NCBI GenBank assembly: GCA_022566265.1
Contig: JADFJG010000023.1
Location: 1-37,613, forward strand
Direction: 5' to 3'
DNA: 37,613 nt
From: Pseudomonadota bacterium
GTDB lineage: Bacteria; Pseudomonadota; Alphaproteobacteria; SMXQ01
In this document: positions 9,056-17,603 of the stretch, piece by piece
How the letters are laid out: each line of letters opens with the position of its first letter
Position numbering within the stretch: the stretch's first letter is position 1
Program-made: the position numbers and the translations under genes
The notes under the pieces: generated by a model
What the model was told of the DNA's origin: nothing
What the model saw: the letters and a program-made list of their open reading frames with translations, nothing else
Databases searched by the model: none

Positions 9056-10141
9056 TTGGATTTCATTCCCCAGATAGAACCCTCCTTCGACGAAAAGGAA
9101 GCCGATGCGGTGCGCGAGTACGTTCTTTCGGGCGGCTGGGGCACCGAATTCAAGAAAACCGCCGAGTTCGAAAGCCGCCTGGCCGAATTCACCGGCGCCG
9201 GGCATTGCATCGTCACCACCAGCGGCACCATCGCCCTGACGCTCGCCTTATTGGCACGGGGGATAGGACCCGGCGACGAGGTCATCATGCCCGATCTCAC
9301 CATGATCGCCACCGCCAACGCGGCGACGCTGTTCGGCGCCAAGCCTAAGTTCGTCGATATCGAGCCCGAAACCCTCAACATCGACATCGCCCAGGTGGAG
9401 CGCGCCATCGGTCCCAAGACCAAGGCCGTCATCCATGTCTCCCTCAACGGACGCAGCAACGATCTCGACGCCCTCGTGCGGCTGTGTAAGGAACGCGGCC
9501 TTTACCTCGTGGAGGACGCCGCCCAATCCCTGGGATCTTATTTCGGCGACCGGCATCTGGGCACCATCGGGGACGTGGGCTGTCTGTCCTTCAGCATGCC
9601 CAAGGTGATCACCACGGGCCAGGGCGGCGCGGTCCTGACCAACGACGCCGAGATCGCCGCCAAGGCCCGCAAGCTCAAGGACTTCGGCCGCGCCGGCGGC
9701 GGTAACGACATCCACGATACCATCGGCTTCAATTTCAAGTTCACCGACTTCCAGGCCGTCATCGGCATCGAGCAAATGGCCAAATTGCCGAAGCGGCTGG
9801 AGCGGAAAAAGGACATCTGGCGGCGCTACAGGGAAGCACTGGCGGGGATCGACGAGATCGCGTGGATCGAGACCGATACCGGCAAGGTCGCGCCGTGGTT
9901 CGTCGAAATCTTCGTCGCCGGGCGCGAGGCGCTGGCGGCCGAGCTCAAGGAAAAGAGCATCGGCACGCGCCCCATCTATCCGCCCATCCATGCCCAGGAG
10001 GCCATCGGTCTCGATAACCTTTCCTTTCCGGTGACCGAGGACTTCGCCGCGAGGGGCCTGTGGCTGCCGTCCTCGGTGACGATTACCGATCGCCAGATCG
10101 ATTACACCTGTGACGCCATCCGGGCGTTCTTCGGGGGCTGA
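9056..10141 (+). CDS. DegT/DnrJ/EryC1 family PLP-dependent sugar aminotransferase
   Basis: A 361-residue aminotransferase that would place an amino group on a keto-sugar nucleotide using glutamate as donor. Seen: the TSGTIALTLAL phosphate-binding region near residues 55-65, EDAAQSLGS (153-161) with the Asp that pairs with the PLP ring nitrogen, and the Schiff-base Lys183 in SFSMPKVITTGQGG. GFNFKFTDFQAVIGIEQ is the usual conserved stretch of this family. The start is TTG at 9056, preceded by GAGAGGA at 9045-9051. It lies between the cupin and a methyltransferase gene in a compact run. A GDP-perosamine-type or similar 4-amino-sugar product is plausible because the locus also has a GDP-fucose synthase gene, but the sugar is not determined by the sequence I can read. 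Confidence 0.88.
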   Translation: MDFIPQIEPSFDEKEADAVREYVLSGGWGTEFKKTAEFESRLAEFTGAGHCIVTTSGTIALTLALLARGIGPGDEVIMPDLTMIATANAATLFGAKPKFVDIEPETLNIDIAQVERAIGPKTKAVIHVSLNGRSNDLDALVRLCKERGLYLVEDAAQSLGSYFGDRHLGTIGDVGCLSFSMPKVITTGQGGAVLTNDAEIAAKARKLKDFGRAGGGNDIHDTIGFNFKFTDFQAVIGIEQMAKLPKRLERKKDIWRRYREALAGIDEIAWIETDTGKVAPWFVEIFVAGREALAAELKEKSIGTRPIYPPIHAQEAIGLDNLSFPVTEDFAARGLWLPSSVTITDRQIDYTCDAIRAFFGG

Positions 10142-10157
10142 TCGGGGGACGGGGGCC

Positions 10158-10712
10158 ATGATCAACCTTCATCTCGGTTGCGGCAAGCGCCACATCCCCG
10201 GTTTCATCCATGTCGATCTGGCGGATTTTCCCCACATCGATCACCGCCACCCGATCGACCGGCTGCCGATGATCGACGATGCCAGCGTCGATCTGATTTA
10301 CTGCTGCCATGCGCTTGAATATTTCGGCCGCGTCGAGGTGGTGGATGTGCTGGGCGAGTGGTCCCGCGTCCTCGTCCCCGGAGGGGTGCTCCGTCTCGCC
10401 GTTCCCGATTTCGACGCCCTCATCGAGGTCTATAAAAAATATGGAGGGCTCGACCGGCTGCTCGGCCCCCTCTACGGGCGCTTCGAAATCGAGGGTTCCG
10501 GCGGACCGGAGGTGCTTTACCACCGGACGGTTTATAATTTCGACGATCTTAAGGCGCTGCTCGAGGCGTCGGGCTTCGGGCGAGTGCGCCGGTACGATTG
10601 GCGCCAGACCCCGCACAAGGACTTCGATGATTTCTCCCAGGCCTATGTCCCCCACATGGACAAGGAAAATGGCCTCTTGATCAGCCTCAACGTCGAGGCC
10701 GACAAGATTTGA
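10158..10712 (+). CDS. Class I SAM-dependent methyltransferase
   Basis: A 184-residue Rossmann-fold methyltransferase. Motif I is INLHLGCGKRHIPGFIHVD at the extreme N-terminus, the post-II motif is SVDLIYCCHALEYF, and the strand after it is RVLVPGGVLRLAVPDFDALI. This compact type, starting directly with LHLGCG and carrying H-x-LEYF, is common in glycan clusters where it methylates sugars or links to glycosyltransferases. The ATG at 10158 is chosen over an upstream in-frame start at 10110 because the latter would overlap the aminotransferase gene, and GGGGGA lies just upstream. It follows the aminotransferase gene by 16 bases and precedes a GT2 gene by 20 bases. Confidence 0.8.
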   Translation: MINLHLGCGKRHIPGFIHVDLADFPHIDHRHPIDRLPMIDDASVDLIYCCHALEYFGRVEVVDVLGEWSRVLVPGGVLRLAVPDFDALIEVYKKYGGLDRLLGPLYGRFEIEGSGGPEVLYHRTVYNFDDLKALLEASGFGRVRRYDWRQTPHKDFDDFSQAYVPHMDKENGLLISLNVEADKI

Positions 10713-10732
10713 TCCCGCGAACCCGATAAGTC

Positions 10733-11413
10733 ATGAGTAACAATCACCGCCTGTCCGTACTCATTCCGGCGCTCAACGAACGCGAGTCTTTGCCCCAGAT
10801 GCTGGCGGAGCTGCCGAAGCACGTCATCGATGAGATCGTCGTCATCGACGGCCATTCGACCGATGGCACGCCGGAGCTGGTGCGCGAGTTGGGCTATAGG
10901 GCCGTCGCCCAGGAGGGCAAGGGTTACGGCATGGCGGTGATCAGCGGAATCGAGGCCGCCCAGGGCGATCTGCTGTCATTCCTGGACGCCGATGGTTCCT
11001 ATGATCCCAGTGCGCTGGTGCCACTTCTGGAACATATCGAACAGGGTTACGATATCGTTTTCTGCTCCCGTTACCTGGTCGAGGCAGGGAGTGACGACGA
11101 CACCTTCATCCGCCGGCTGGGTAACAGGATTTTCACGGTTCTGCTGCGCTTGATGTTCGGCGTCAGGCTCACGGACGCGCTCTTCTTCTATGCCTTGGGC
11201 AAGAAGGAAGTGTTCGAGAGCCTCGACCTCGAATCCACCGATTTCTCTATGTGTATCGAGATTCCGATTAAGGTGCATAAGCACGGTTACAAATATACCG
11301 AAATCCCCTCGGCCGAGCGCAAAAGGATAGCCGGGGTATCCAAGGTCAACGCGGCGTGGGATGGCCTTCGCATCCTGGCCGCCATGGTGAAGTTCAAGCT
11401 CAAGGGATATTGA
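10733..11413 (+). CDS. Glycosyltransferase family 2 (DPM1-like)
   Basis: A 226-residue inverting GT2 enzyme. The N-terminal nucleotide-binding strand is LSVLIPALNERESLPQML, EIVVIDGHSTDGT follows, and the metal-binding D-x-D is DAD at residues 85-87 in SFLDADGSYDP. GKGYGMAVISGIEAA is typical of the dolichol/polyprenyl-phosphate mannosyltransferase branch, which loads a sugar onto a polyprenyl phosphate; the resulting carrier would be used by the GT-C-like proteins in this window. There are no C-terminal membrane helices. It is the last gene of the compact run 8638-11413; an AT-richer gap of about 150 bases follows. Confidence 0.85.
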   Translation: MSNNHRLSVLIPALNERESLPQMLAELPKHVIDEIVVIDGHSTDGTPELVRELGYRAVAQEGKGYGMAVISGIEAAQGDLLSFLDADGSYDPSALVPLLEHIEQGYDIVFCSRYLVEAGSDDDTFIRRLGNRIFTVLLRLMFGVRLTDALFFYALGKKEVFESLDLESTDFSMCIEIPIKVHKHGYKYTEIPSAERKRIAGVSKVNAAWDGLRILAAMVKFKLKGY

Positions 11414-11566
11414 AGCCCGGCCGATGCGCAATAACTTGTTAAGTATTACCTAGTAGAAGCGCAGTGCAATAAATCCGCTAAATATACTTTTAAATGCTGC
11501 CTCGGAGGGTTATTATCACTCTAGGGATCAGGTCGTCCGTGCCACTGACCAGCGGGCGGGGATGCC

Positions 11567-12022
11567 ATGTTGGAGCGCCGTAAAGACTTGAAAGAAGCCG
11601 GAAACACTCACGAGCGTGTCTACGCGGAGAGGGCCGTCAAAGGCTCGTCGGACCGCACCCTCGGTCTCGTTTTCGCCGTGATTTTCCTGATCGTGGGCCT
11701 GGCGCCGCTCGCCGGTGGGGCGGGTGTTCGGATCTGGGCCTTGATCCTGGCCGCCGTTTTCGTGGTCTTGGCGATTGCCTGGCCCGCATCTCTCGGCCCG
11801 CTTAACAGAATTTGGACGAAGTTCGGTCTTCTGCTTCACAAATTCATGAGCCCCTTGGTGATGGGGGTTATTTTCTATCTCTCGGTGACGCCCATTGGCG
11901 TCTTTCTCCGCGTGATCGGTAAGACGACTCTGGGTCTACGCCCCGACCCGAAGATGGAGACCTATTGGATAGAGCGGCGTCCACCCGGGCCGCCACCGGA
12001 AACAATGAAGAACCAGTTCTGA
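11567..12022 (+). CDS. SxtJ-like small membrane protein
   Basis: A 151-residue protein with hydrophobic segments at about residues 30-50, 55-75 and 90-115, and a proline-rich C-terminus. The RTLGLVFAVIF start of the membrane part, ASLGPLNRIWTKFGLLLHK and a terminal segment ending in METYWIERRP are features I associate with the SxtJ family, which is regularly found beside a DUF5989 protein and a NodU/CmcH carbamoyltransferase in polysaccharide loci. Its biochemical role is unknown. It begins at ATG 11567 after a gap containing the AT-rich stretch 11440-11500, where a separate promoter may lie. The next gene starts nine bases after its stop. Confidence 0.75.
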   Translation: MLERRKDLKEAGNTHERVYAERAVKGSSDRTLGLVFAVIFLIVGLAPLAGGAGVRIWALILAAVFVVLAIAWPASLGPLNRIWTKFGLLLHKFMSPLVMGVIFYLSVTPIGVFLRVIGKTTLGLRPDPKMETYWIERRPPGPPPETMKNQF

Positions 12023-12031
12023 GGATTTAGG

Positions 12032-12193
12032 ATGCGCGAGATAGTTTCGTTCGTGAGAGAATTCTGGGCCTTTCTCCGGGCCCGCAAGAAATTCTGGCTG
12101 GTGCCCATACTGGTGGTGATCGCCATCTTCGGCGGCTTGATCGTGTTGAGCGAAGGCACCGCCGTGGCTCCCTTCATCTACACGATATTCTAA
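12032..12193 (+). CDS. DUF5989-like small membrane protein
   Basis: A 53-residue protein read from ATG 12032 to TAA 12191-12193. It has a short amphipathic, Arg/Phe/Trp-rich N-terminus (FVREFWAFLRARKKFW) and a single membrane helix at about residues 22-40. The pattern REFWxFLRxRKKFWLxP followed by a helix and a short tail matches what I know of DUF5989 proteins. It sits between the SxtJ-like gene and the carbamoyltransferase gene with gaps of nine and eight bases, so the three are almost certainly one translational group. It may recruit the carbamoyltransferase to the membrane, but that is inference. Genes of this size are easily missed in automated annotation. Confidence 0.75.
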   Translation: MREIVSFVREFWAFLRARKKFWLVPILVVIAIFGGLIVLSEGTAVAPFIYTIF

Positions 12194-12201
12194 AAACCAC
12201 C

Positions 12202-14037
12202 ATGCGCGTCCTGGGGATTTCCGCCTTCTACCACGACAGCGCGGCGGCGTTGATCGAGGACGGGCGGATCGTCGCCGCGGCGCAAGAAGAACGGTTCACC
12301 CGGAAAAGGCATGACGCCGACTTTCCCCGGGCGGCGATCCGCTACTGCCTCGAGGCGACGGGCCAGGCCTTGGAGGATGTGGACTACGTCGTCTTCTACG
12401 ACAAGCCGTTCCTGAAGTTTGAGCGCCTTCTCGAGACCTACGTCGCCTTCGCACCCCGTGGCTTCCAGTCGTTCCGCATGGCCATGCCGCTCTGGCTTCG
12501 CGAAAAGCTGTTTCAGAAGAACCTTCTTCGCAAGGAGTTGCAGACCTTCGATCCCGGCTTCGATGCCGAGCAGCGTCTGCTCTTCGCCGAACACCATCAA
12601 AGCCACGCGGCCAGCGCCTTCTTTCCCTCGCCGTTCAAGGAAGCGGTGGTACTCACCATGGACGGCGTCGGGGAATGGGCGACCACATCATTGAGCCTCG
12701 GCCACGACAACCACCTGGAAATGGTGAAGGAGATACATTTTCCCCACAGCTTGGGCCTGTTGTATTCGGCTTTTACCTATTATACCGGCTTTCAGGTCAA
12801 TTCCGGCGAGTACAAGTTGATGGGCTTGGCGCCTTACGGCGAGCCCAAATACGCCGGCGCCATTTTCGACAACTTGATCGATCTCAGGGAAGACGGCTCG
12901 TTCCGGCTCGATCTGTCGTACTTCGATTTCTGCACCGGTCTTAGGATGACCAACGAGAAATTCGACGACCTCTTCGGCGCACCGCCGCGGGAGCCGGAAT
13001 CGCAACCCACCCAGCGTGACATGGACCTCGCCGCCTCCATTCAGACTGTGATCGAGGAGGCGGTGTTACGGTTGACGCGTCAAGCGGCCCGAGAGACCCG
13101 ATCCCGGAATTTGTGCTTGGCGGGGGGCGTGGCGCTCAACTGTGTCGCCAACGGCAAGGTGGTTAGAGACGGCAAGTTCGATGATATCTGGATCCAGCCG
13201 GCGTCCGGCGATGCGGGTGGCGCCTTGGGCGCGGCTCTTTGCGCCTACCATTTGTTCAAGGGGCAGCCGCGGGTGACAAACGCCGGGTGCGACGCCATGA
13301 GGGGCGGCTATCTCGGGCCCTCTTTCTCCCAGGATGAGATCGAGGAGCGGCTGATTTCCGCCGGCGCCCGGTTCACCGTCCTCGATGAGGACACCTTGAT
13401 CGCCACGGTCGCGGATAAACTGGTCGATCAAAAGGTGGTCGGCTGGTTTCAGGGCCGCATGGAGTTCGGTCCGCGCGCGCTCGGCGCCCGCTCCATCCTT
13501 GGCGATGCGCGGTCTCTGGAGATGCAGTCGGTACTCAACCTGAAGATCAAGTACCGGGAATCCTTTCGCCCATTCGCTCCATCCGTTCTAAGAGAGGACG
13601 TCGCCGAGTGGTTCGAACTCGATATCGACAGTCCCTATATGCTCCTTGTCGCCGATGTCGTCGAAAAGCAGCGGCGCCAGCCGGGCCCGGCGGCGGATAA
13701 GCTCGAGGGATTGGATCTTCTCAAGGCCAACCGATCGGAAATCCCCGCCGTCACGCATGTCGATTACTCGGCCCGCGTCCAGACGGTCCATGCCGAGACA
13801 AACCCGCGCTTTCATGCGCTGCTCGAGGCGTTCAAAGGGCGCACCGGCTGCTCCGTCGTCGTCAACACCAGCTTCAACGTCCGCGGCGAGCCCATCGTCT
13901 GTACGCCGGAAGACGCTTTCCACTGCTTCATGGGAACCGAGATGGATTGCCTCGCCATCGGCGACTGCTTCCTCGAGAAGGACGAGCAGGATGCAACACT
14001 CAAATCGGATTATAAAGACAAGTATGAGTTAGATTAA
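12202..14037 (+). CDS. NodU/CmcH-family O-carbamoyltransferase
   Basis: A 611-residue enzyme that transfers a carbamoyl group from carbamoyl phosphate, through a carbamoyl-adenylate, to a hydroxyl group, here probably on a glycan sugar. The N-terminal ASKHA-like domain opens with VLGISAFYHDSAAALI and contains the metal-binding HHQSH set at residues 131-135, followed by LTMDGVGEWAT. NLCLAGGVALNCVANGK is the conserved nucleotide-binding stretch. The C-terminal YrdC-like part has FGPRALGARSILGDAR and VVNTSFNVRGEPIVCTPEDA. Length and all hallmark motifs are normal. It is preceded by the SxtJ-like and DUF5989-like genes and followed by a lower-GC region with a separate gene. Confidence 0.92.
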   Translation: MRVLGISAFYHDSAAALIEDGRIVAAAQEERFTRKRHDADFPRAAIRYCLEATGQALEDVDYVVFYDKPFLKFERLLETYVAFAPRGFQSFRMAMPLWLREKLFQKNLLRKELQTFDPGFDAEQRLLFAEHHQSHAASAFFPSPFKEAVVLTMDGVGEWATTSLSLGHDNHLEMVKEIHFPHSLGLLYSAFTYYTGFQVNSGEYKLMGLAPYGEPKYAGAIFDNLIDLREDGSFRLDLSYFDFCTGLRMTNEKFDDLFGAPPREPESQPTQRDMDLAASIQTVIEEAVLRLTRQAARETRSRNLCLAGGVALNCVANGKVVRDGKFDDIWIQPASGDAGGALGAALCAYHLFKGQPRVTNAGCDAMRGGYLGPSFSQDEIEERLISAGARFTVLDEDTLIATVADKLVDQKVVGWFQGRMEFGPRALGARSILGDARSLEMQSVLNLKIKYRESFRPFAPSVLREDVAEWFELDIDSPYMLLVADVVEKQRRQPGPAADKLEGLDLLKANRSEIPAVTHVDYSARVQTVHAETNPRFHALLEAFKGRTGCSVVVNTSFNVRGEPIVCTPEDAFHCFMGTEMDCLAIGDCFLEKDEQDATLKSDYKDKYELD

Positions 14038-14219
14038 GGTACATAGGTAGTATATGGGTATGTTCGTGGTAGCTACGCTCTATGCGCCGAAGCCGTTAGA
14101 TGTACTCTGGAGACCAACCTATTGATCATGTTAAGACAGACCGAAAAAAGAGAACTAAGATCCATTATTAACATCGCTATCAGAGGATCTGCCTGCACAT
14201 TTATTCACGAAGTGAGAAA

Positions 14220-15263
14220 ATGATAAGGATGTTATGGAAACTAATTGTAATTGTCGTTATATCGTTGCTGTTGATCATTAGTGCTGAAATTGTTAGCAGG
14301 GCATATTACTACGATTCTAAGGGAGACGATATAGCACTACTCCGCGTCACCTCGGATGTCAGTAAATGGATTGGTCTATCACCTTCTTATAAACTATCTA
14401 GTGTGCCGTCGCCTTTTTACAAATTCGATCTAATTACCGGGATCACGTCAACGCCAGGAAAATCCTTTCTCATCAAGTTTAGTTACGGGGACATCGAACA
14501 TTCCTTTCGCGCAACAATCAACAAGCTTGGCAACCGAATCACCGGCACCCCGCCGAACCGTCAATCACCGCGCGGGGAGATATGGATTTTTGGTGACTCT
14601 TATGTTTGGAGTTGGGGTAACAACGACGAGCAAACTTTTGCGTGGATTATTCAAGAAAATCTCCCGCGGTTCCGTGTTCGGAATTTTGCTCAGAGCGGAT
14701 GGGGCAATGTGCAAAACCTATTGCGCCTTCGGCATTGGCTGAAGTCCAGACCACTTCCGAAAAATGGCGTGGCAGCTATCGTCATGGCTCATTCCCAAAC
14801 CTATTCGCACCGAAATGTCGGAGCACCTTCACGCATGATGCAGTGGAAAAGTGGTCCACTTGTAGCTAATAATTTGATGAGACATCCGCGCGCGTGGATT
14901 ACGGGAAAGGACGAATTGATTATCGACTATATACCTTTGTTTATTGATATCAAAAACTGGGAAGCCGCAACTGTATTCGATCCGCCAAAGGAGTTTCAGA
15001 ACGCTGTTACAACCCGAATAATCAAGGAATTTGCACGTGAGGCCAAGCTTCTCGGGGCTATACTGATTGTAGCGTATCTGGAGGGCCCGTCCGGAGATCC
15101 AGTGTTAGAGAGCATCGCGCGCGAGGCAATCGTCGTGGATATACGACCCCCAGCAGAGCAGCGCGATGACTTTGTTATCGATAGTCATCCCGGGCCGAAG
15201 GCGAACCGCTATTTTGCCAAGAAACTAAGTTCTGTCTTGTCAGAAAACCTGCTAGGAAAATAG
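14220..15263 (+). CDS. Membrane-anchored SGNH/GDSL-type hydrolase in an AT-rich island
   Basis: A 347-residue protein with one N-terminal membrane anchor (about residues 5-22) and a probable periplasmic SGNH domain. Block I is IWIFGDSYVW with the candidate nucleophile Ser127; block II is the Gly in NFAQSGWGN (Gly160); the C-terminal Asp-x-His is D321 and H323 in IDSHPGPKANRYFA. These are the residues of SGNH acyl-hydrolases and acyltransferases such as those that add or remove acetyl groups on exopolysaccharides. Base composition and codon use differ clearly from neighbours: many A/T-ending codons and long AT stretches. This suggests separate acquisition. GTGAGAAA precedes the ATG. The classical block III Asn-x-x-His is not obvious. 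Confidence 0.7.
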   Translation: MIRMLWKLIVIVVISLLLIISAEIVSRAYYYDSKGDDIALLRVTSDVSKWIGLSPSYKLSSVPSPFYKFDLITGITSTPGKSFLIKFSYGDIEHSFRATINKLGNRITGTPPNRQSPRGEIWIFGDSYVWSWGNNDEQTFAWIIQENLPRFRVRNFAQSGWGNVQNLLRLRHWLKSRPLPKNGVAAIVMAHSQTYSHRNVGAPSRMMQWKSGPLVANNLMRHPRAWITGKDELIIDYIPLFIDIKNWEAATVFDPPKEFQNAVTTRIIKEFAREAKLLGAILIVAYLEGPSGDPVLESIAREAIVVDIRPPAEQRDDFVIDSHPGPKANRYFAKKLSSVLSENLLGK

Positions 15264-15565
15264 CGCACTTCGCGACATTTGTTCGTTTTCCACCACCCGG
15301 CAGACCCATCACCTTCAGGCACGCGCAGTGTCTGCCTCTGAATCAGGGCGCTCTTTTAGCTTAGCGCCTGATTTGAAGTCTGCATAGAGGAATTGGCTTT
15401 CTCAAAGATTTTCGGTATTTTCACGCTTGGTGTCCAATGCATCGGAGAGTCACTGTATCTATGTTGCTGGGTCGCGCGCCATTGGATCGAATCGCAGCCC
15501 GTTTGTCCTTCGACCGGGCCGAAATAACACCATGACCTCTCACTCGAATAACAAGTGGAACCCCA
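15264..15565. other. Intergenic region before asnB
   Basis: A 302-base gap between the SGNH hydrolase gene and the asparagine synthase gene. It holds one strong hairpin (15341-15373, listed separately) and moderately AT-rich sequence around 15390-15470, where a promoter for the next gene may lie. No supported open frame is present. Confidence 0.4.
15341..15373. terminator. Hairpin, candidate terminator after SGNH gene
   Basis: AATCAGGGCGCT and AGCGCCTGATT form an 11-bp stem with a single bulged G and a ten-base loop (CTTTTAGCTT). It lies about 80 bases after the hydrolase stop codon. There is no long T run after it, so it is a terminator candidate rather than a clear intrinsic terminator. 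Confidence 0.45.
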
Positions 15566-17500
15566 ATGTGCGGCATCGCCGGCATTCTTGAGCCATCGGG
15601 CGGGGCCGGCAGCGGCGTGCCGGGGGAGGCGCTAACCGCCATGTGCGAGGCCCTGCGCCACCGGGGGCCGGATGGCGACGGCGATTGGATCGACGCCACG
15701 AACGGTATCGCGCTTGGCCATCGGCGGCTCGCCATCATCGACCTGACCGACGCCGGCGCCCAGCCCATGGTCTCGTCTTGCGGGCGCTTCGTCATTTCGT
15801 ATAACGGCGAGGTCTACAACGCACCGGAGTTGCGTTCCGAGCTCGAAGCCTCGGGACGCCGCTTCAAGGGTCACTCCGACACCGAAGTCATCGTCGAGGG
15901 CTGTGCCGCCTGGGGCGTCGAGGCCACGGTTGAGCGCCTCAACGGCATGTTCGCCTTCGCCGCATGGGATCGGGACGAGCGCGTGCTTACCCTCGTCCGC
16001 GACCGGCTCGGCATCAAGCCGGTCTACTGGGCGCGCTTCGGCGGGCTTTTGATCTTCGGCTCGGAACTGAAGGCGCTCAGGGCCCATCCCGGATGGCGCC
16101 CCGAGTTGAACCGGGACGCTCTCGCGGCCTATATGCGGTACAGCTATGTCCCCTCCCCGCTCACCATCTATCGAGGTGTCCACAAGCTGGGGCCGGGCTG
16201 CATTCTGCGCGCCCGCGCCGGAGAGGAACCGCGGATCACGCCGTTCTGGGATCTGGAGCGAATCGCCACCGACGGGCAGCGGGATCGATTCGGTGGAAAT
16301 GAGGAGGAAGCGGCAGATCACCTCGATACCCTCCTCAACGACGCCGTCAGCCGGCGCATGGTATCGGATGTGCCGCTGGGTGCGTTCCTTTCCGGCGGGA
16401 TCGATTCCTCCCTCGTCGTCGCCCTGATGCAGGTCAACAGCACGCGGCCGGTGCGAACCTTCACCATCGGTTTCAGCGAAAAGGACTACGACGAAGCCGG
16501 CCACGCCGCCGCCGTCGCCGGTCACCTCGGCACCGACCATACGGAGCTTTACGTTTCGCCCGGGCACGCGCGCGATGTCATCCCGCGCCTGCCCGAGATG
16601 TATGACGAGCCGTTCGCCGATTCCTCCCAAATCCCCACCTTTCTGGTATCGGAAATGACACGCAAGGACGTCACCGTGGCCCTCTCCGGCGATGGCGGCG
16701 ACGAGCTTTTCGCCGGTTATACCCGCTATTTCCAGGCCCCCACCATCACGTCACTCCTAGACGGCATTCCCCGGCCGTTGCTGGCGATGGGCGCCGGCGC
16801 GATCCGCGCCTTGCCCCCTTCCGCCTGGCGGGCGTTGTTCATGGCCGTGCCTAGACGATGGCGGCCGTCCCAGGCCGGCGACAAGATGCACAAGCTGGCG
16901 GCGGTGATGACCGAGGGCAGTGAGAGTTTCTACCAGGGCCTCATCAGCCACTGGACGGAACCGGAGCGGATCGTCCTCGGTAGCCGGGAACCCGCCGGCC
17001 TGTTCGCCGACCCGCGCGTCCACGAGCTCGTTCCCGATTTCATCGAGCGGATGCAGTATCTCGACACCCTGACCTATCTGCCCGACGACATCCTGACCAA
17101 GGTGGACCGCGCGTCCATGGCGGTGTCCCTCGAAGCGCGGGTGCCGCTGTTGGATCATCGCGTGGTCGCGTTTAGCTGGTCGTTGCCCCCGGCTATGAAG
17201 GCACGGAGAGGCGTCGGCAAATGGCTGCTGCGCCAGGTGCTGTACCGCTACGTTCCACCGGAACTCGTCGACCGCCCGAAGATGGGATTCGGCGTCCCCA
17301 TCGGGGAATGGTTGCGGGGCCCGCTGCGCGATTGGGCGGAGGACCTGCTGGACGAGCGGCGGCTCAAGGCCGACGGGATTTTGAATCCGGCGCCGATCCG
17401 CGCCAAATGGTCCGAACATCTGGCCGGAACGATCAATTGGCAGTACCTGATCTGGGACGTTCTGATGTTCCAGGCTTGGAAGGCGCGCTGGTTAGCGTAG
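15566..17500 (+). CDS. asnB: Asparagine synthase (glutamine-hydrolysing) family amidotransferase
   Basis: A 644-residue two-domain amidotransferase. The protein begins MCGIAGIL, giving the N-terminal nucleophile Cys2 of a class II glutaminase domain, with RHRGPDG (31-37), HRRLAIIDL and YNGEVYN as usual. The synthetase domain has the ATP-binding SGGIDSS loop at 276-282, SGDGGDELFAGYTRY, and LEARVPLLDHRVV. Ammonia released from glutamine would be used to amidate an ATP-activated carboxylate: aspartate, or, as often in polysaccharide loci, a sugar acid or another compound. All catalytic residues I can check are present. It is the last rightward gene of the polysaccharide array and faces the GT-C gene on the other strand. 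Confidence 0.9.
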   Translation: MCGIAGILEPSGGAGSGVPGEALTAMCEALRHRGPDGDGDWIDATNGIALGHRRLAIIDLTDAGAQPMVSSCGRFVISYNGEVYNAPELRSELEASGRRFKGHSDTEVIVEGCAAWGVEATVERLNGMFAFAAWDRDERVLTLVRDRLGIKPVYWARFGGLLIFGSELKALRAHPGWRPELNRDALAAYMRYSYVPSPLTIYRGVHKLGPGCILRARAGEEPRITPFWDLERIATDGQRDRFGGNEEEAADHLDTLLNDAVSRRMVSDVPLGAFLSGGIDSSLVVALMQVNSTRPVRTFTIGFSEKDYDEAGHAAAVAGHLGTDHTELYVSPGHARDVIPRLPEMYDEPFADSSQIPTFLVSEMTRKDVTVALSGDGGDELFAGYTRYFQAPTITSLLDGIPRPLLAMGAGAIRALPPSAWRALFMAVPRRWRPSQAGDKMHKLAAVMTEGSESFYQGLISHWTEPERIVLGSREPAGLFADPRVHELVPDFIERMQYLDTLTYLPDDILTKVDRASMAVSLEARVPLLDHRVVAFSWSLPPAMKARRGVGKWLLRQVLYRYVPPELVDRPKMGFGVPIGEWLRGPLRDWAEDLLDERRLKADGILNPAPIRAKWSEHLAGTINWQYLIWDVLMFQAWKARWLA

Positions 17501-17603
17501 AGCGCTCTCCGATTGGCTTGAAGCCTACGGGCGACGGAACACCGGGTTGGCATCGTTTCGCCGATCTCGACGCCAGGACCCATGTGGATTTCGAACTGCG
17601 TGT

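Noticed and set aside
9248..10165. 305-codon minus-strand open frame
   Set aside because: It is antisense to the aminotransferase gene and shows no family motifs.
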